A stretch of 64,000 nucleotides of DNA from Penium margaritaceum (GCA_023375785.1 SZWC01000033.1:357244-421243), one strand, 5' to 3'. Numbered from the stretch's first letter, positions 12,021 to 24,207 are shown. A program made the numbers and translations. Notes: a model not told the origin generated them from the letters alone.

Positions 12021-12380
12021 TTGGTAGTGGTTGCGACTGGTTGCCAGTGGTTGTGAGTGGTTGCAAGTGGTTGCAGGTGGTTGCAAGTGGTTTCGAGTGG
12101 TTGCGAGTGGTCACAAGTGGTTGCGAGTGGTTACGAGTGGTTGCGAGTGGTTGCGATTGGTTGCGAGTGGTCGCGAGTGGTTGACAGTGGTTGCAAGTGG
12201 TTGCGAGTGGTTACGAGTGGTTGCGAGTGGTTGTGAGTGGTTGCAAGTGGTTGCAGGTGGTTGCAAGTGGTTTCGAGTGGTTGCGAGTGGTCACAAGTGG
12301 TTGCGAGTGGTTACGAGTGGTTGCGAGTGGTTGCGATTGGTTGCGAGTGGTCGCGAGTGGTTGACAGTGGTTGCGAGTAG
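12021..12380. repeat. 180-bp tandem duplication inside the minisatellite
   Basis: An 18-unit block is present twice at an offset of 180 bp. The passage from 12051 to about 12190 matches 12231 to about 12370, including the markers TTGCAGGTGG, TTTCGAGTGG, TCACAAGTGG and TTGACAGTGG. The copies diverge on either side. Confidence 0.88.
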
Positions 12381-12789
12381 TTGTGAGTGGTAACGAGTGA
12401 TTGCGAGTGGTTACGAGTGGTTGCGAGTGGTTGTGAGTGGTTGACAGTGGTTGCAAGTGGTTGCGAGTGGTTACAAGTGGTTGTATGTGATTGCGAGTGC
12501 TTGCAAGTGGTTGTGACTAATTTTGAGTGGTTGAGTGGCTGCAAGTGGTTGCGAGTTGTTGCGAGTGGTTACTGGTGGTTGCGATTGGTTGTGAGTGGTT
12601 GCAAGTGGCCATGAGTGGTTGTGAGTGGTTATGAGTGGTTGTAAGTGCGTGTAGGTGGTTGTGAGTGGTTGTGAGTAGTAGCGAGAGGTTGCGAGTGGTT
12701 GCGAGTGGTTGCGAGTGGTTGCGAGTGGTTCCAAGTGGTTGTGAGTGGTTACAAGTGGTTGTGTGTAGTTTTAAGTGCTTGCAAGTGGC

Positions 12790-14591
12790 ACAGTGGCACT
12801 ACAATGCACAGTGACCAACCAAAAAATGCATATGTCACTCACCATGAACAAAGAGTTTCATTTCATGTGGTCAACATTGACTACTCACAACACAGGTCAC
12901 AGATAGTCAGAGGGGGCTAACAATGGTTTGGGAACATTGGCTGATAACAAGAAAGCACAAAGACCTTTGATACGTAATGACACGGCGTAACCATGTACAG
13001 TAACAAACCAAAGTAGGCATGTGTATCAAACCATGACCAAACGGATTTCACAGTGTGTGGTCAACGTTGAAAACTTATAACACAAGTCACAACTGGTCAG
13101 TGGGGGAAACCATGTGTTGGGAACACTAGTTATCAACAAGCAAGTAGAAAGATTTCAACAAGTAGTGGCACGGTGTGACTATTGTGCACAGTGACCAGCC
13201 AAAGGATGCATATGTCACTGACTATGACCGAAGAAGTCCATTATGTGTGGTCAACATTGACAACTCATAACACGGATTACAAATGGTCAGAGGGAAAGAC
13301 AATGGTTTGGGAACCTTGTGTATTGACTACAAAGGACAAGGAACTTCAATACGTAGTGGCACGGCGTGGCTAATATGCACACCAAACAACCAAACTAGGC
13401 ATATATCACTGACTATGATGAGAGAATTTCAGTATAGGTGGTCAACGATGACCAACCATAACACGAGTCAAAGACGGTCATGGGAGGAAACAATGCTGTG
13501 GGAATATCAGTTCTCAACTAGCAAGTACAATGACCTTCAGTCAGTAGTAGCACGGTGTGGCTACCGTGCACTATGAACGACCAACGTAGGCATATGTACT
13601 GCCTTTGACCAAAGAAATCTGCTGTGTGTGGTCAACATTGACAACTCATAATACGAGTCACAAATGATCAGAGGGGGAAACAATGGTTTGGGAACACCAA
13701 GTATCAAAAAGCAAGCACAAGGAGCTTCAATACGTTGTGGCACCGTGTGGATACCATGCCCGATGACCAACCAAAGTAGGCATATTTCACTGATCATGAC
13801 CAAAAAATGGTACTAAGTGTGGTAAACCTTGACAACTTATAACACGAGTCACAAATGGTCAGGGTGGAAGATAATGGTTTCTGAATACTAGTTATTGACT
13901 AGCAAGTACAAATACCTTCAATATGCAGTGGCACAGTGTGGCTACAACGCACAGTGACCAACCAAAGTTCGCATATGTCACTGACCATGAACAAAGAATT
14001 TCACTTCATGTGGTCAACATTCATAACTCACAACACAAGTCAGTAATAGTCAGAGGGGGTTACAATGGTTTGGGAACACTATCTATCAAGAAGAAAGCAC
14101 AACGACCTTCGGTATGTAGTGGCACAGCGTGGTAACCACGTACAGTGACAAACCAAACTAGGCATGTGTCACTAACCATGACCAAAGAATTTCAATAAGG
14201 GTGGTCAAAGCTCGCAACCTATAACATGAGTCACAAATGGTCAGAGGGGGGAAACATGGCTTCAAAACACTATGTAACTTCTAGCAAGTACAAATACGTT
14301 TTGTACGCATTGGCACGGTGTGGCTACCGTGCACAACAACCTACCCAAATAGGCATACATCACTGCTCATGACCGAAAAAGTTTAGTGTGTGTGGTCAAT
14401 GTTCACAACTCATACTACAAGTCAAAATGGGCACAGGGAGAAACAATGGTTTGGGAATACTCTATATCGACTAGCAAGTACAAAGACCTTCGATAAGTGG
14501 TGGCACGGTGTGGCTACCGTCCACAATGACCAACAAAAGTATGCTTGTGTCACTGAATATCACAAAAAGAGTTTCACTGTGTGTAGTCAAC
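12790..14591. repeat. 191-bp satellite, block 1
   Basis: The first block of the ~191-bp satellite begins at the minisatellite junction, in the part of a monomer reading GGCACAGTG-GCTACAATGCACAGTGACC. Monomers can be counted by the GAGTCACAAATGGTCAG landmark (ends near 13860, 14052 and 14242 give spacings of 192 and 190 bp). It is interrupted at about 14,592, just after a GTGTGTAGTCAAC passage, by unrelated sequence. Short open frames here recur in other blocks only because the monomers recur. Confidence 0.93.
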
Positions 14592-14812
14592 TTTCCTTCT
14601 TACGGCTGGTCAATCGAAGCAATGGTTGAGAGGTTATTCAAGCTCAAAGTTGCAAAATTTGAAATCCCGTGTGCGTCAATCGTTTTATGATTAAACTAAC
14701 TTTGTTATCATTCATTCTTTTGAAAACTACCCTCTAATCTTACACCCCCTTATTCTATTCCATTTACCCACAGGAACTCTTATAATGTCATTTGGACATC
14801 ATATGAACACCA

Positions 14813-14885
14813 TGCGCGCTGGCTTAGTATTCATAGAGTTAAATTCTGGAGCGGTAGGTCCTGGGTTTGAATCCTTGTACGCGCA
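14813..14885 (+). promoter_or_regulatory. tRNA-like pol III promoter (box A and box B)
   Basis: Box A reads TGGCTTAGTA (from 14820) and box B reads GGTTTGAATCC (14864-14874). The ends TGCGCGC and ACGCGCA can pair at six of seven positions, and CTGGG/CCTTG forms a partial T-stem. No convincing anticodon stem is visible, so this is a degenerate tRNA relic of the kind that heads SINEs, not a working tRNA gene. Confidence 0.55.
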
Positions 14886-14909
14886 ATATAGAATAGGCTC
14901 CCGACCTGT

Positions 14910-15050
14910 GGGGGGGGGGGGGGGGGGGGGGGGGGGNNNNNNNNNNNNNNNNNNNNNNNNNNNNNNNNNNNNNNNNNNNNNNNNNNNNNNNNNNNNNNNN
15001 NNNNNNNNNNNNNNNNNNNNNNNNNNNNNNNNGGGGGGGGGGGGGGGGGG
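14910..15050. other. Poly-G run containing a 96-N assembly gap
   Basis: Twenty-seven consecutive G lie at 14910-14936, then N at 14937-15032, then eighteen G at 15033-15050 and a further short G run (TAGGGGGGTG). The assembly evidently failed inside a long G homopolymer, so the true length is unknown. Open frames called across this gap (poly-Gly or poly-Pro with X) are artefacts. Confidence 0.95.
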
Positions 15051-18000
15051 TAGGGGGGTGTCATAATGCTACCGCAAATCTGTCCTCCAGGTCGTCCATG
15101 GAACACCTACGCGTAACAGATCAACAACAACCGACCTGGTGTCATAGGGAGAAACCTTTTGCTGTTTATCGACTAGCAAGTACAAAGAATTTAAACAAGT
15201 AGTGGAACAGTGTGGCTACCATGCACAATGACCAACCAGATTAGGCATGTGCCACTTACCATGACCAAATAATTTTACTATGTGTGGTCAACGTTCACAA
15301 CCCATAATATGGGTCACGAATTGTCAGAGGGGGAAACAATGGTTTTGGGAATACTAGATACCAACTAGCAAGTACAACGACCTTCAGTCAGTAGTACCAC
15401 AGTGTGGCTACCATGCACAATGACCGACCAAAGTAGGCATGTGTACAGCCTTTGACCAAAGAAATCCGCTGTGTGTGGTCAACGTTGACAACTCATAAAA
15501 CGAGTCACCAATGGTCCGAGGGGGAAACAATGGTTTGCGACCACCAAGTATCAACTAGCAAGCACAAGGAGCTGCAATAAGTTTTGGCACGGTGTGGATA
15601 CAATACACGATGACCAACCAAAATACGCAAATGTCACTGACCATGACCAAAAAATGTCACCATGTGTGGTACACTTTGACAACTCATGACACGAGTCACA
15701 AATGGTCAGAGTTGAAGATAATGGTTTCTCAATACAAGTTATCGACAAGAAAGTACAAATACCTTCAATATGTAGTGGCACATTGTGGTTACAATGCACA
15801 GTGACAAACCAAACTATGCATATGTTACCGACCATGAACAAAGAGTTTCACTTCATGTGGTCAATGTTGACAACTCACACTACGAGTCATAGATATTCAG
15901 AGGGGGTAACAATGGTCTGGGAACACTATCTATCAACAAGAAAGCACAAAGACCTTCGATATATAGTGACACGATGTGGTAACCATGTACAATGACAAAC
16001 CAAAGCAGGCATATGTCACTAACCATGACCAAACGGATTTCAGAGTGTGTGGTCAACTTTGAAAACACAAAACAAGAGTCACAAATGGTCAGGGGGGAAA
16101 CAATGGGTTGGGACCACTAGTTATCAACTAGCAAGTAGACAGATTTTCAACAAGTAGTGGCACGGTCTGGCTAGCGTGCACAGTGACCAACCAAAGGATG
16201 CATATGTCACTGACCATGACCGAGGAAGTCCAGTATGTGTGGTCACCATTGACAACTCATAACATGAGTCACAAATGGTCAGAGGAGGAACCAATGGTCT
16301 GGGAACATCAGGTATCAACTAGCAAGCACAAGGACCTTCAACAAGTTGTGGCAAGGTGTGGATACCATGCACGAAGACCAACCAAAGTAGGCATATGTCA
16401 GTGACCATGACCAAATAATGTCAATAATGGTGGTAAACCTTGACAGCTCATAACACGAGTCACAAATGGTCAGAGTGGAAGACAATGGTTTGTGTAGCAA
16501 GTACAAATACTTTCAATATGTAGTGGCACAGTGTGGCTACCATGCACAGTGACCAACAAAAGAATGCATTCAAAGGGGGGTAACAATGGTTTGGGAACAA
16601 TAGCTATTAACCAGAAAGCACAAATACCTTTAAGATGTAGTGACATGGCGTGGTAACCATGTACAGTGACCAACCAAAGTAGGCATATGTCACTAACCAT
16701 GACCAAACAAATTTCACAGTGTGTGGTCAATATTGGAAACTCATCACACGAGTCACAAATGGTGAGAGGGGGAAACAATGGATTGGGAACACTAGTTGTC
16801 GAACAGCAAGTATGAAGAATTTCAACAAGAAGTGGCACGGTTTGGCTAGTGTGCATAGTGACCAACCAAAGGATGAATACGTCACTGACTATGACCGAAG
16901 AAATCTAGTATGCGTGGTCAACATTGACAACTCATAACACGAGTCACAAAATGGTCAGAGGGAGAGATAATGGATTGGGAACCCTATGCATGGAGTAGAC
17001 AGGACAAATAACTTCAATACGTAGTGGCATGGTGTGGCTACTATGCACACCAAACAACCAAACTAGGCATATGTCACTGACCATGACCAAAGAATTTCGA
17101 TATGAATGCTCAACGTTCACCAACCATAACACAAGTCACAAATGGTCAGAGGGGGGAACAATGGGTCGGGAATATCAGTTTTCAACTAGCAAGTACAACG
17201 CCCTTCAATCCGTAGTAGCACGGTGTGGCTACCATGCACAATGACCGACCAAAGTAGGCATATGTACTGCCATTGACCAAAGATATTTGCTGTGTGTGGT
17301 CAACGTTGACAACTCGTAATACGAGTCACAAATGGTCAGAGGGGGAAACAATGGTTTGGGAACACCAAGTATCAAATAGTAAGCAGAAGAAGCTTCAAAA
17401 CGTTGTGGCACAATGCGGATACCATGCACGACGACCAACCAAAGTAGGCATATGTCACTAACCATGACCAAATAATGACACTAAGTGTGGTAAACCTTGA
17501 CAACTCATAACACGAGTCACCAGTGGTCAGGGTGGAAGATACTGGTTTGTGAATACCAGTTATTGACTAGCAAGTACAAATACCTTCAATATGTACTGGC
17601 ACAGTGTGGCTACAATGCACAGTGACGAACCAAAGTATGCACATGTCACTGACCATGAACAAAGAATCTCACTTCATGTGGTCAACATTTACAACTCACA
17701 ACACGGGTCACAGATAGTCAAAGGGGACTAACAATGGTTTGGGAACACTAGCTGTCAACAAGAAAGCACAAAGACCTTTGATACGTATGACACAGCGTGG
17801 TAACCATGTATAGTGACAAACCAAAGTCGGCATGTGTCACAAACCATGACCAAACAGATTTCACAGTGTGTGGTCAACGTTGAAAACTCATAACACGAGT
17901 CACAAATGGTCAGTGCGGGAAACCATGGGTTGGGAACACTAGTTATCAACTAGCAAGTTGAAATGTTTTCAACAAGTAGTGGCATGGTGTGGCTAGCGTG

Positions 18001-20390
18001 CACAGTGACCAACCAAAGAATGCATATGTCACTGACTATGAACAAAGAAGTCCACTATGTGTGGTCAGCATTGACAACTCATAACACCAGTCACAAATGG
18101 TCAGAGGGAGAGACAATGTTTTGGGAACCCTATGTATTGACTAGAAATGACAAAGAACTTCAATACGTAGTGGCACGGTGTGGCTAATATGCACACCAAA
18201 CAACCAAACTAGGCATATGTCACTGACCATGACCAGGATTTTCAATATGGGTAGTCAACGTTGACCAACCATAACACGAGACAAAAACGGTTAGGGCAGG
18301 AAACAATGCTATGGGAATATCAATTCTCAACCAGAAAGTACAACGACCTTCCGTCAGTAGTAGCACGGCGTGGCAACCATGCACAATGACCGACCACAGT
18401 AGGCATATGTACTGCCTTTGAGCAAAGAAACCCGCTGTGTGTGGTCAACATTGACAACTCATAACACGAGTCACAAATGGTCAGAGGAGAAAACAATGCT
18501 TTGGGAACACCAAGTGTCAAATGGCAAGCACAAGGAGCTTCAATGCGTTATGGCACAGTGTGGATACCATGCACGATGACCAACCAAAGAAGGCACATGT
18601 CAATGACCATGACCAAATAATGGCACTAAGTGTGGTAAACCTTGACAACTCATAACACGAGTCACAAATGGTCAGGGTGGAAGATAATGATTTGTGAATA
18701 CTAAGTATCAACTAGCAAGTACAAATACCTTCAATATGTAGTGGCACAGTGTGGCTACAATGCACAGTGACCAACCAAAGTATGCATATGTCACTGACCA
18801 TGAACAAAGAATTTCACTTCATGTGCTCAACATTTACAACTCAGAACACGGGTCACAAATAGTTAGAGGGGGCTAACAATGGTTTGGGAACAGTGGCTGT
18901 CAACAAGAAAGTACAAAGACCTTCAAAACGTAATGGCACGGCCTGGTAACAATGTACAGTAACAAACCAAAGTAGGCATGTGTCACAAACCATGACCAAA
19001 CGGATTTCACAGTGTGTGGTCAACTTGGAAAACTAATAACACGAGTCACAACTGGTCAGTGGGGGAAACCATGGGTTGGGAACACTAGTTAACAACTAGC
19101 AAGTTAAAATATTTTCAACAAATAGTGGCACGGTGTGGCTAGCGTGCACAGTGACCAACCAAAGGATGCATATGTCACTGACTATGACCGAAGAAGTCCA
19201 TTATGTGTGGTCAACATTGACAACTCATAACACGAGTAACAAATGGTCAGAGGGAGAGACAATAGGTTGAGAACCCTATGTATCGACTAGAAAGGACAAA
19301 GCACTTCAATACGTAGTGGCACGGTGTGGCTAATATGTACACCAAACAACCAAACTAGCCATATGTCACTGACCATGACCAGGAAATTTCAATATGGGTG
19401 GTCAACGTTGACCAACCATAACACGAGTCAAAAACGGTCAGGGGAGGAAACAATACTATGGGAACATTAGTTATCAACTAGCAAGTACAACGACCTTCAG
19501 TCAGTAGTAGCACGGTCTGGCTACCATGCACAATGAACGACCAATGTAGGCAAAATGTACTGCCTTTGACCAAAGAAATCTGCTGTGTGTGGTCAACAAT
19601 GAAAACTCAATATACGAGTCACAAATGGTCAGAGGGGGAAACAATGGTTTGGGAACACCAAGTATCAAAAAGCAAGCACAAGGAGCTTCAATACGTTGTG
19701 GCACAGTGTGGATAGCATGCACGATGACCAACCAAAGTAGGCATATGTCACTGACCATGACCAAATAATGGCACTAAGTGTGGTAAACCTTGACAACTCA
19801 TAACACGAGTCACAAATGGTCAGGGTGGAAGATAGTGATTTGTGAGTACTAGTTTTTGACTAGCAAGTACAAATACCTTCAATATGTAGTGGCACAATGT
19901 GGCTACAATGCTGTGTGACCAACCAAAGTATGCATATGTCACTGACCATGAACAAAGAATCTCACCTCATCTGGTCAACATTAACAACTCACAACACAAG
20001 CTACTAATAGTCAGAGGGGGTAACAATGGTTTGGGAACACTAGCTGTCAAGAAGAAAGCACAAAGACCTTCGATACGTAATGACACGGCGTGGTAACCAC
20101 GTACAATGACAAACCAAAGTAGGCATGTGTCACAACCCATGACCAAACGGATTTCACAGTGCGTGGTCAACGTTGAAAACTCATAACACGAGTCACAAGT
20201 GGTCAGTGGGGGAGACCATGGGTTTGGAACACTATTTATCAACTAGCAAGTAGTAAGAGTTTCAACAAGTAGTGGCACGGTGTGGGTAGCTTGCACAATG
20301 ACCAACCAAAGGATGCATATGTCACTGACTATGACGGAAGAAGTCCACTATGTATGGTCAACATTGACAACTCATAACACGAGTCACAAA

Positions 20391-20772
20391 TGGTCAGAGG
20401 GAGAGACAATGGTTTGGGAACCCTATGTATCAACTAGAAAGGACAAAGAACTTCAATACGTAGTGGCACGGTGTGGCTACTATGCACGATGACCAACTAA
20501 GCTAGGCATATGTCACTGACCATGACCAAAACATGGCACTACGTGTGGTAAACCTTGACAACTCATAACACGAGTCACAAATGGTCAGAGGGAGAGACAA
20601 TGGTTTGGGAACCCTATGTATCAACTAGAAAGGACAAAGAACTTCAATACGTAGTGGCACGGTGTGGCTACTATGCACGATGACCAACTAAGCTAGGCAT
20701 ATGTCACTGACCATGACCAAAACATGGCACTACGTGTGGTAAACCTTGACAACTCATAACACGAGTCCAGAA
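20391..20772. repeat. Exact tandem duplication of a hybrid satellite monomer
   Basis: Two adjacent copies, 20391-20581 and 20582-20772, match by eye over 191 bp apart from the last few bases. The monomer is a hybrid: its front half belongs to the GGGAGAGACAATGG type and its rear half to the type ending CATGGCACTACGTGTGGTAAAC. This is the mark of unequal crossover between different monomer types followed by a one-unit duplication. Confidence 0.88.
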
Positions 20773-23700
20773 TGGTCAGGGTGGAAGATATTGATTTGTG
20801 AATACAAGTTATTGACTAGCAAGTACAAATACCTTCAATATGTAGTGGCACAGTGTGGCTACAATGCACAGTGACCAGCGAAATTATGCATACGTCACAG
20901 ACCATGAACAAAGAATGTCACTTCATGTGGTCAACATTTACAACTCACAACTCGGGTCACAGATAGTCAGAGGGGGCTAACAATGGTTTTGGAACACTGG
21001 CTGTCAACAGGAAAGCACAAAGACCGTCAATACGTAATGACACAGCGTGGTAACCATGTACAGTGACAAACCAAAGTAGGCATGTGTCACAAACCATGAC
21101 CAACCGGATTTCACAGTGTGTGGTCAATGTTGGAAATTCATAACACGAGTCACAAATGGTCAGTTGGGGAAACCATGGGTTGGGAACACTAGTTATCAAC
21201 TAGCAAGTCAAGATGTTTTCAACAAGTAGTGGCATGGTGTGGCTAGCATGCACAGTGACCAACCAAAGGATGCATATGTCACTGACTTTGAATGAAGAAG
21301 TCCAATATGTGTGGTCAACATTGACAACTCATAACACGAGTCACAAATGGTCAGAGGGAGAGACAATGGTTTGGGAACCCTATGTATCGACTAGAAAGGA
21401 CAAAACACTTCAATACGCAGTGGCACGGTGTGGCTAATATGCACACCAAACAATAAATCTAGGCATATGTCAATGACCATGACCAGGGAATTTCCATATG
21501 GGTGGTCAATGTTGACCAACCATAACACGAGACAAAAACGGTCAGGGGAGGAAACAATGCTATGGCAATATCAGTTCTCAACAAGAACGTACAATGACCT
21601 TCAGTCAGTAGTAGCACGGCGTGGCAACCATGCACAATAAACGACCAAAGAAGGCATATGTACTGCCTTTTAGCAAAGAAACCCGCTATGTGTGGTCAAC
21701 ATTGACAACTCATAATACCAGTCACAAATGGTCAGAGGGGAAAACAATGGTTTGGGAACACCAAGTATCAAATAGCAAGCACAAGGAGCTTCGATACGTT
21801 GTGGAAGGGTGTGGATACCATGTACAATGACCAACCAAAGTAGGCATATGTCACTGACCATGACCAAATAATGGCACTATGTGTGGTAAACCTTGAAAAC
21901 TCATAAAACGAGTCACAAATGGTCAGAGTGGAAGATAATTCTTTGTGAATGCTAGTTATTGACTAGCGAATACAAATACCTTCAACATGTAGTGGCACAG
22001 TGTGGCTACAATGCACAGTGTCCAACCAAAGTATGCATATGTCACTGACCATGAACAAAGAATTTCACTTCATGTGGTCAACATTTAGAACTCACATCAC
22101 GAGTCACTGATAGTCAAAGGGATTACAATGGTTTGGCAACACTAGCTGGCAACAAGAAAGCACAAAGACCTTCAATACGTAATGAAACGGCGTGGTAACA
22201 ATGTACAGTGACAAACCAAAGTAGGCATGTGTCACAAACCATGACCAAACGGATTTCACAGTGTGTGGTCAACGTTGAAAACTTATTCCACGAGTCACAA
22301 ATGTTCAGTGGGGGAGACCATGGGTTGGGAACACTAGTTATCAACTAGCAAGTAGAAATATTTTCAACAAGTAGTGGCACAGTGTGGCTGGCGTGCACAG
22401 TGACCAACCAAAGGATCCATATGTCACTGACTATAATCGAAGAAGTCCACTATGTGTGGTCAACATTGACAACTCATAACACGAGTCACAAATGGTCAGA
22501 GTGAGAGACAATGGTTTGGGAACCCTATGTATGAACTAGAAAGGACAAAGAACTTCAGTATGTAGTGGCACGATGTGGCTAATATGCACACCAAACAACC
22601 AAACTAGGCATATGTTACTGACCATGACCAGATAATTTCAATATGGGTGGTCAAAGTTGACCAACCATAACACGAGTCACAAACGGTCAAGTGAGGAAAC
22701 AATGCTATGGGAATATCAGTTCTCGACTAGCAAGTACAATGACCTTCAGTCAGCAGTAGCACGGTGTGGCTACCATGCACAATGACCGACCAAAGTAGGC
22801 ATGTTTACTGCCTTTGACCAAAGAAATCCACTGTGTGTCGTCAACGTTGACAACTCATGATATGAGTCAAAAATGGTCAAAGGGGGAAACAATGGTTTGG
22901 GAAAACCAAGTATCAAATAGGAAGCACAAGGAGCTTCAATACGTTGTGGCACAGTGTGGATACCATGCACGATGACCAACCAAAGTAGTCATATGTCATT
23001 GACCATGACCAAATAATGACACTAAGTGATGTAAACCTTAACAACTCATAGCACGAGTCAAACATGGTAAGGGTGGACGATAATGATTTGTGAATACTAG
23101 TTATTGACTAGCAAGTACAAATACCTTCAATGTGTACTGGCACAGTGTGGCTACAATGCATAGTGACCAACCAAAGTATGCATATGTCACTGACCATGAA
23201 CAAAGAATTTCACTTTATGTGGTCAACATTTAAACCTCACAAGACGGGTCAGAGATAGTCAGAGGTGGCTCAGAATGGTTTGGGAACCCTAATTGTCAAC
23301 AAGAAAGTACAAAGACCTTTGATACGTAATGACACAGCGTGGTAACCATGTACAGTGAGAAACCAAAGTAGACATGTGTCACAAACCATGACCAAACGGA
23401 TTTCACACTGTGTGCTCAACATTGAAAACTCATAACACGAGTCACAAATGGTCAGTGGACGAAACCATGGGTTGGGAACACTAGTTATCAACTTGCAAGT
23501 CGAAATAGTTTCAACAAGTAGTGGCACGGTGTGGCTAGCGTGCACAGTGGCCAAACAAAGGATGCATATGTCACTGACTATGACAAAGAAGTCCACTATG
23601 TGTGGTCAACATTGACAAATCATACCACGAGTCACACATGGTCCGAGGGAGAAACAATGGTTTGGGAACCTTATGTATCAACTAGAAAGGACAAAGAACT

Positions 23701-23793
23701 TCAACACGTAGTGGCACCGTGTGGCTAATATGTACACCAAACAACCAAACTAGGCATATGTCACTGACCATGACCAGGGAATCTCAATATGGG

Positions 23794-23798
23794 TGGTC
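23794..23798. other. Left target-site duplication of copia element (TGGTC)
   Basis: TGGTC directly abuts the TGTTA start of the element and recurs at 28583-28587 after its TAACA end. The target lies in the satellite's TGGTCAACGTTGACCA-type palindrome. Confidence 0.9.
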
Positions 23799-23940
23799 TG
23801 TTAAATGTTTCTGCCCCTTGTTCAGTGTTGTAGGACGGATCAGGAATGCTCTGCCCCTTGTGGAGGTATGACCCCTAGATCCGTTGTAGCGTGACTCAAC
23901 TATGCTCTGTCTCTTCTGAGATATGACCTGTGAGTACACC

Positions 23941-24016
23941 ATGTGGGTGAGTGGTTGCCCTGGCCATTTTGTTGATTTGGCCAAGTGAGAGGTCATGAGT
24001 TCGATCCTGGCCCCAT
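23941..24016 (+). promoter_or_regulatory. tRNA-like pol III promoter inside copia LTR
   Basis: Box A TGGGTGAGTGG (23944-23954) is a near-consensus match, and box B GAGTTCGATCC (23997-24007) follows at normal spacing. ATGTGG and CCCCAT near the ends can pair at five of six positions. This may be a SINE relic captured by the LTR. It lies in the part of the LTR whose 3' counterpart is missing, so it cannot be checked against the other copy. Confidence 0.45.
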
Positions 24017-24207
24017 GCATATCTTGTTTGTTGTGGAAGCTTCCAAGAAAGAAAGTCCGTAGCTTCTTGGACGCTACATGGTTGGTCTGTCACCTTGACA
24101 CTTGGATGCTTATGTGTCAAGCTCACAGTGCAAGTCTATTGGTGACGTGGCTGGTTCAGGCCACTTCCCAGGAATGTGCTTTTGAGTTCTAGGACTGGAC
24201 AGACAGC

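Larger units (their letters stand above)
1216..12789. repeat. 11.6-kb minisatellite, 10-bp unit TTGCGAGTGG
   Basis: The consensus unit on + is TTGCGAGTGG, repeated for about 1,150 units with only occasional phase slips (for example near 2,665, 4,405, 5,605 and 9,360). The commonest variants are TTGCAAGTGG and TTGTGAGTGG, the two deamination products of the unit's single CpG; TTACGAGTGG and TTGCGAGTAG are less common. The + strand is G/T-rich with little C, so strand skew is strong. Because 10 is one more than a multiple of 3, every frame reads the same decapeptide cycle: VASGCEWLRV-like on +, ATTRNHSQPL-like on -. The array therefore stays open for up to 378 codons in several frames on both strands without implying a gene. 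It ends abruptly at about 12,789 against the 191-bp satellite. Confidence 0.97.
14592..15145 (+). mobile_element. SINE-like insertion with tRNA-like head and poly-G/gap
   Basis: Non-satellite sequence interrupts a monomer. It holds an AT-rich part (about 14,600-14,800), a tRNA-like segment with pol III box A and box B (14813-14885), a G run that enters an assembly gap, and a tail that returns to satellite at about 15,146 (AGGGAGAAACC). The word CCGACCTG occurs before the gap (near 14,901) and again near 15,130. A tRNA-derived SINE or a composite of small elements fits best. I could not find clear target-site duplications, so the outer limits are approximate to about 20 bp. Confidence 0.5.
15146..23798. 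repeat. 191-bp satellite, block 2
   Basis: About 8.6 kb of the same satellite. Six monomer types can be told apart by the bases after GGTCAG: GGGAGAGACAATGG, GGGAGGAAACAATGC, AGGGGGAAACAATGG, GGTGGAAGATAATGG, AGGGGGCTAACAATGG and TGGGGGAAACCATGGG. They follow one another in that order in the main family. A second variant family is mixed in near 16,600-17,200, marked by CAACAAGAAGTGGCACGG near 16,822. A shortened monomer occurs near 16,550-16,575, where roughly 85 bp is missing. The block ends at the copia insertion in the palindrome-bearing part of a monomer. Confidence 0.95.

Noticed and set aside
1324-12734. Dozens of open frames of 60-378 codons over the minisatellite (His/Gln/Thr-rich on -, Trp/Val/Cys-rich on +)
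   Set aside because: They arise in all frames of both strands because the 10-bp unit has no stop and is 1 modulo 3. They start and end wherever variants create ATG or stops, and they show no codon-level conservation.
1216-12789. CRISPR array or telomere
   Set aside because: There are no unique spacers between repeats, the unit is not a telomere motif (TTTAGGG or similar), and the array is flanked on both sides by other sequence in a eukaryotic context.
14813-14885. A functional tRNA gene
   Set aside because: Anticodon stem does not form, acceptor has a mismatch, and box B is off consensus at the usual invariant C; a SINE head fits better.
14785-15106. Poly-Gly and poly-Pro frames across the 14.9-15.0 kb gap
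   Set aside because: Products of a G homopolymer and Ns.
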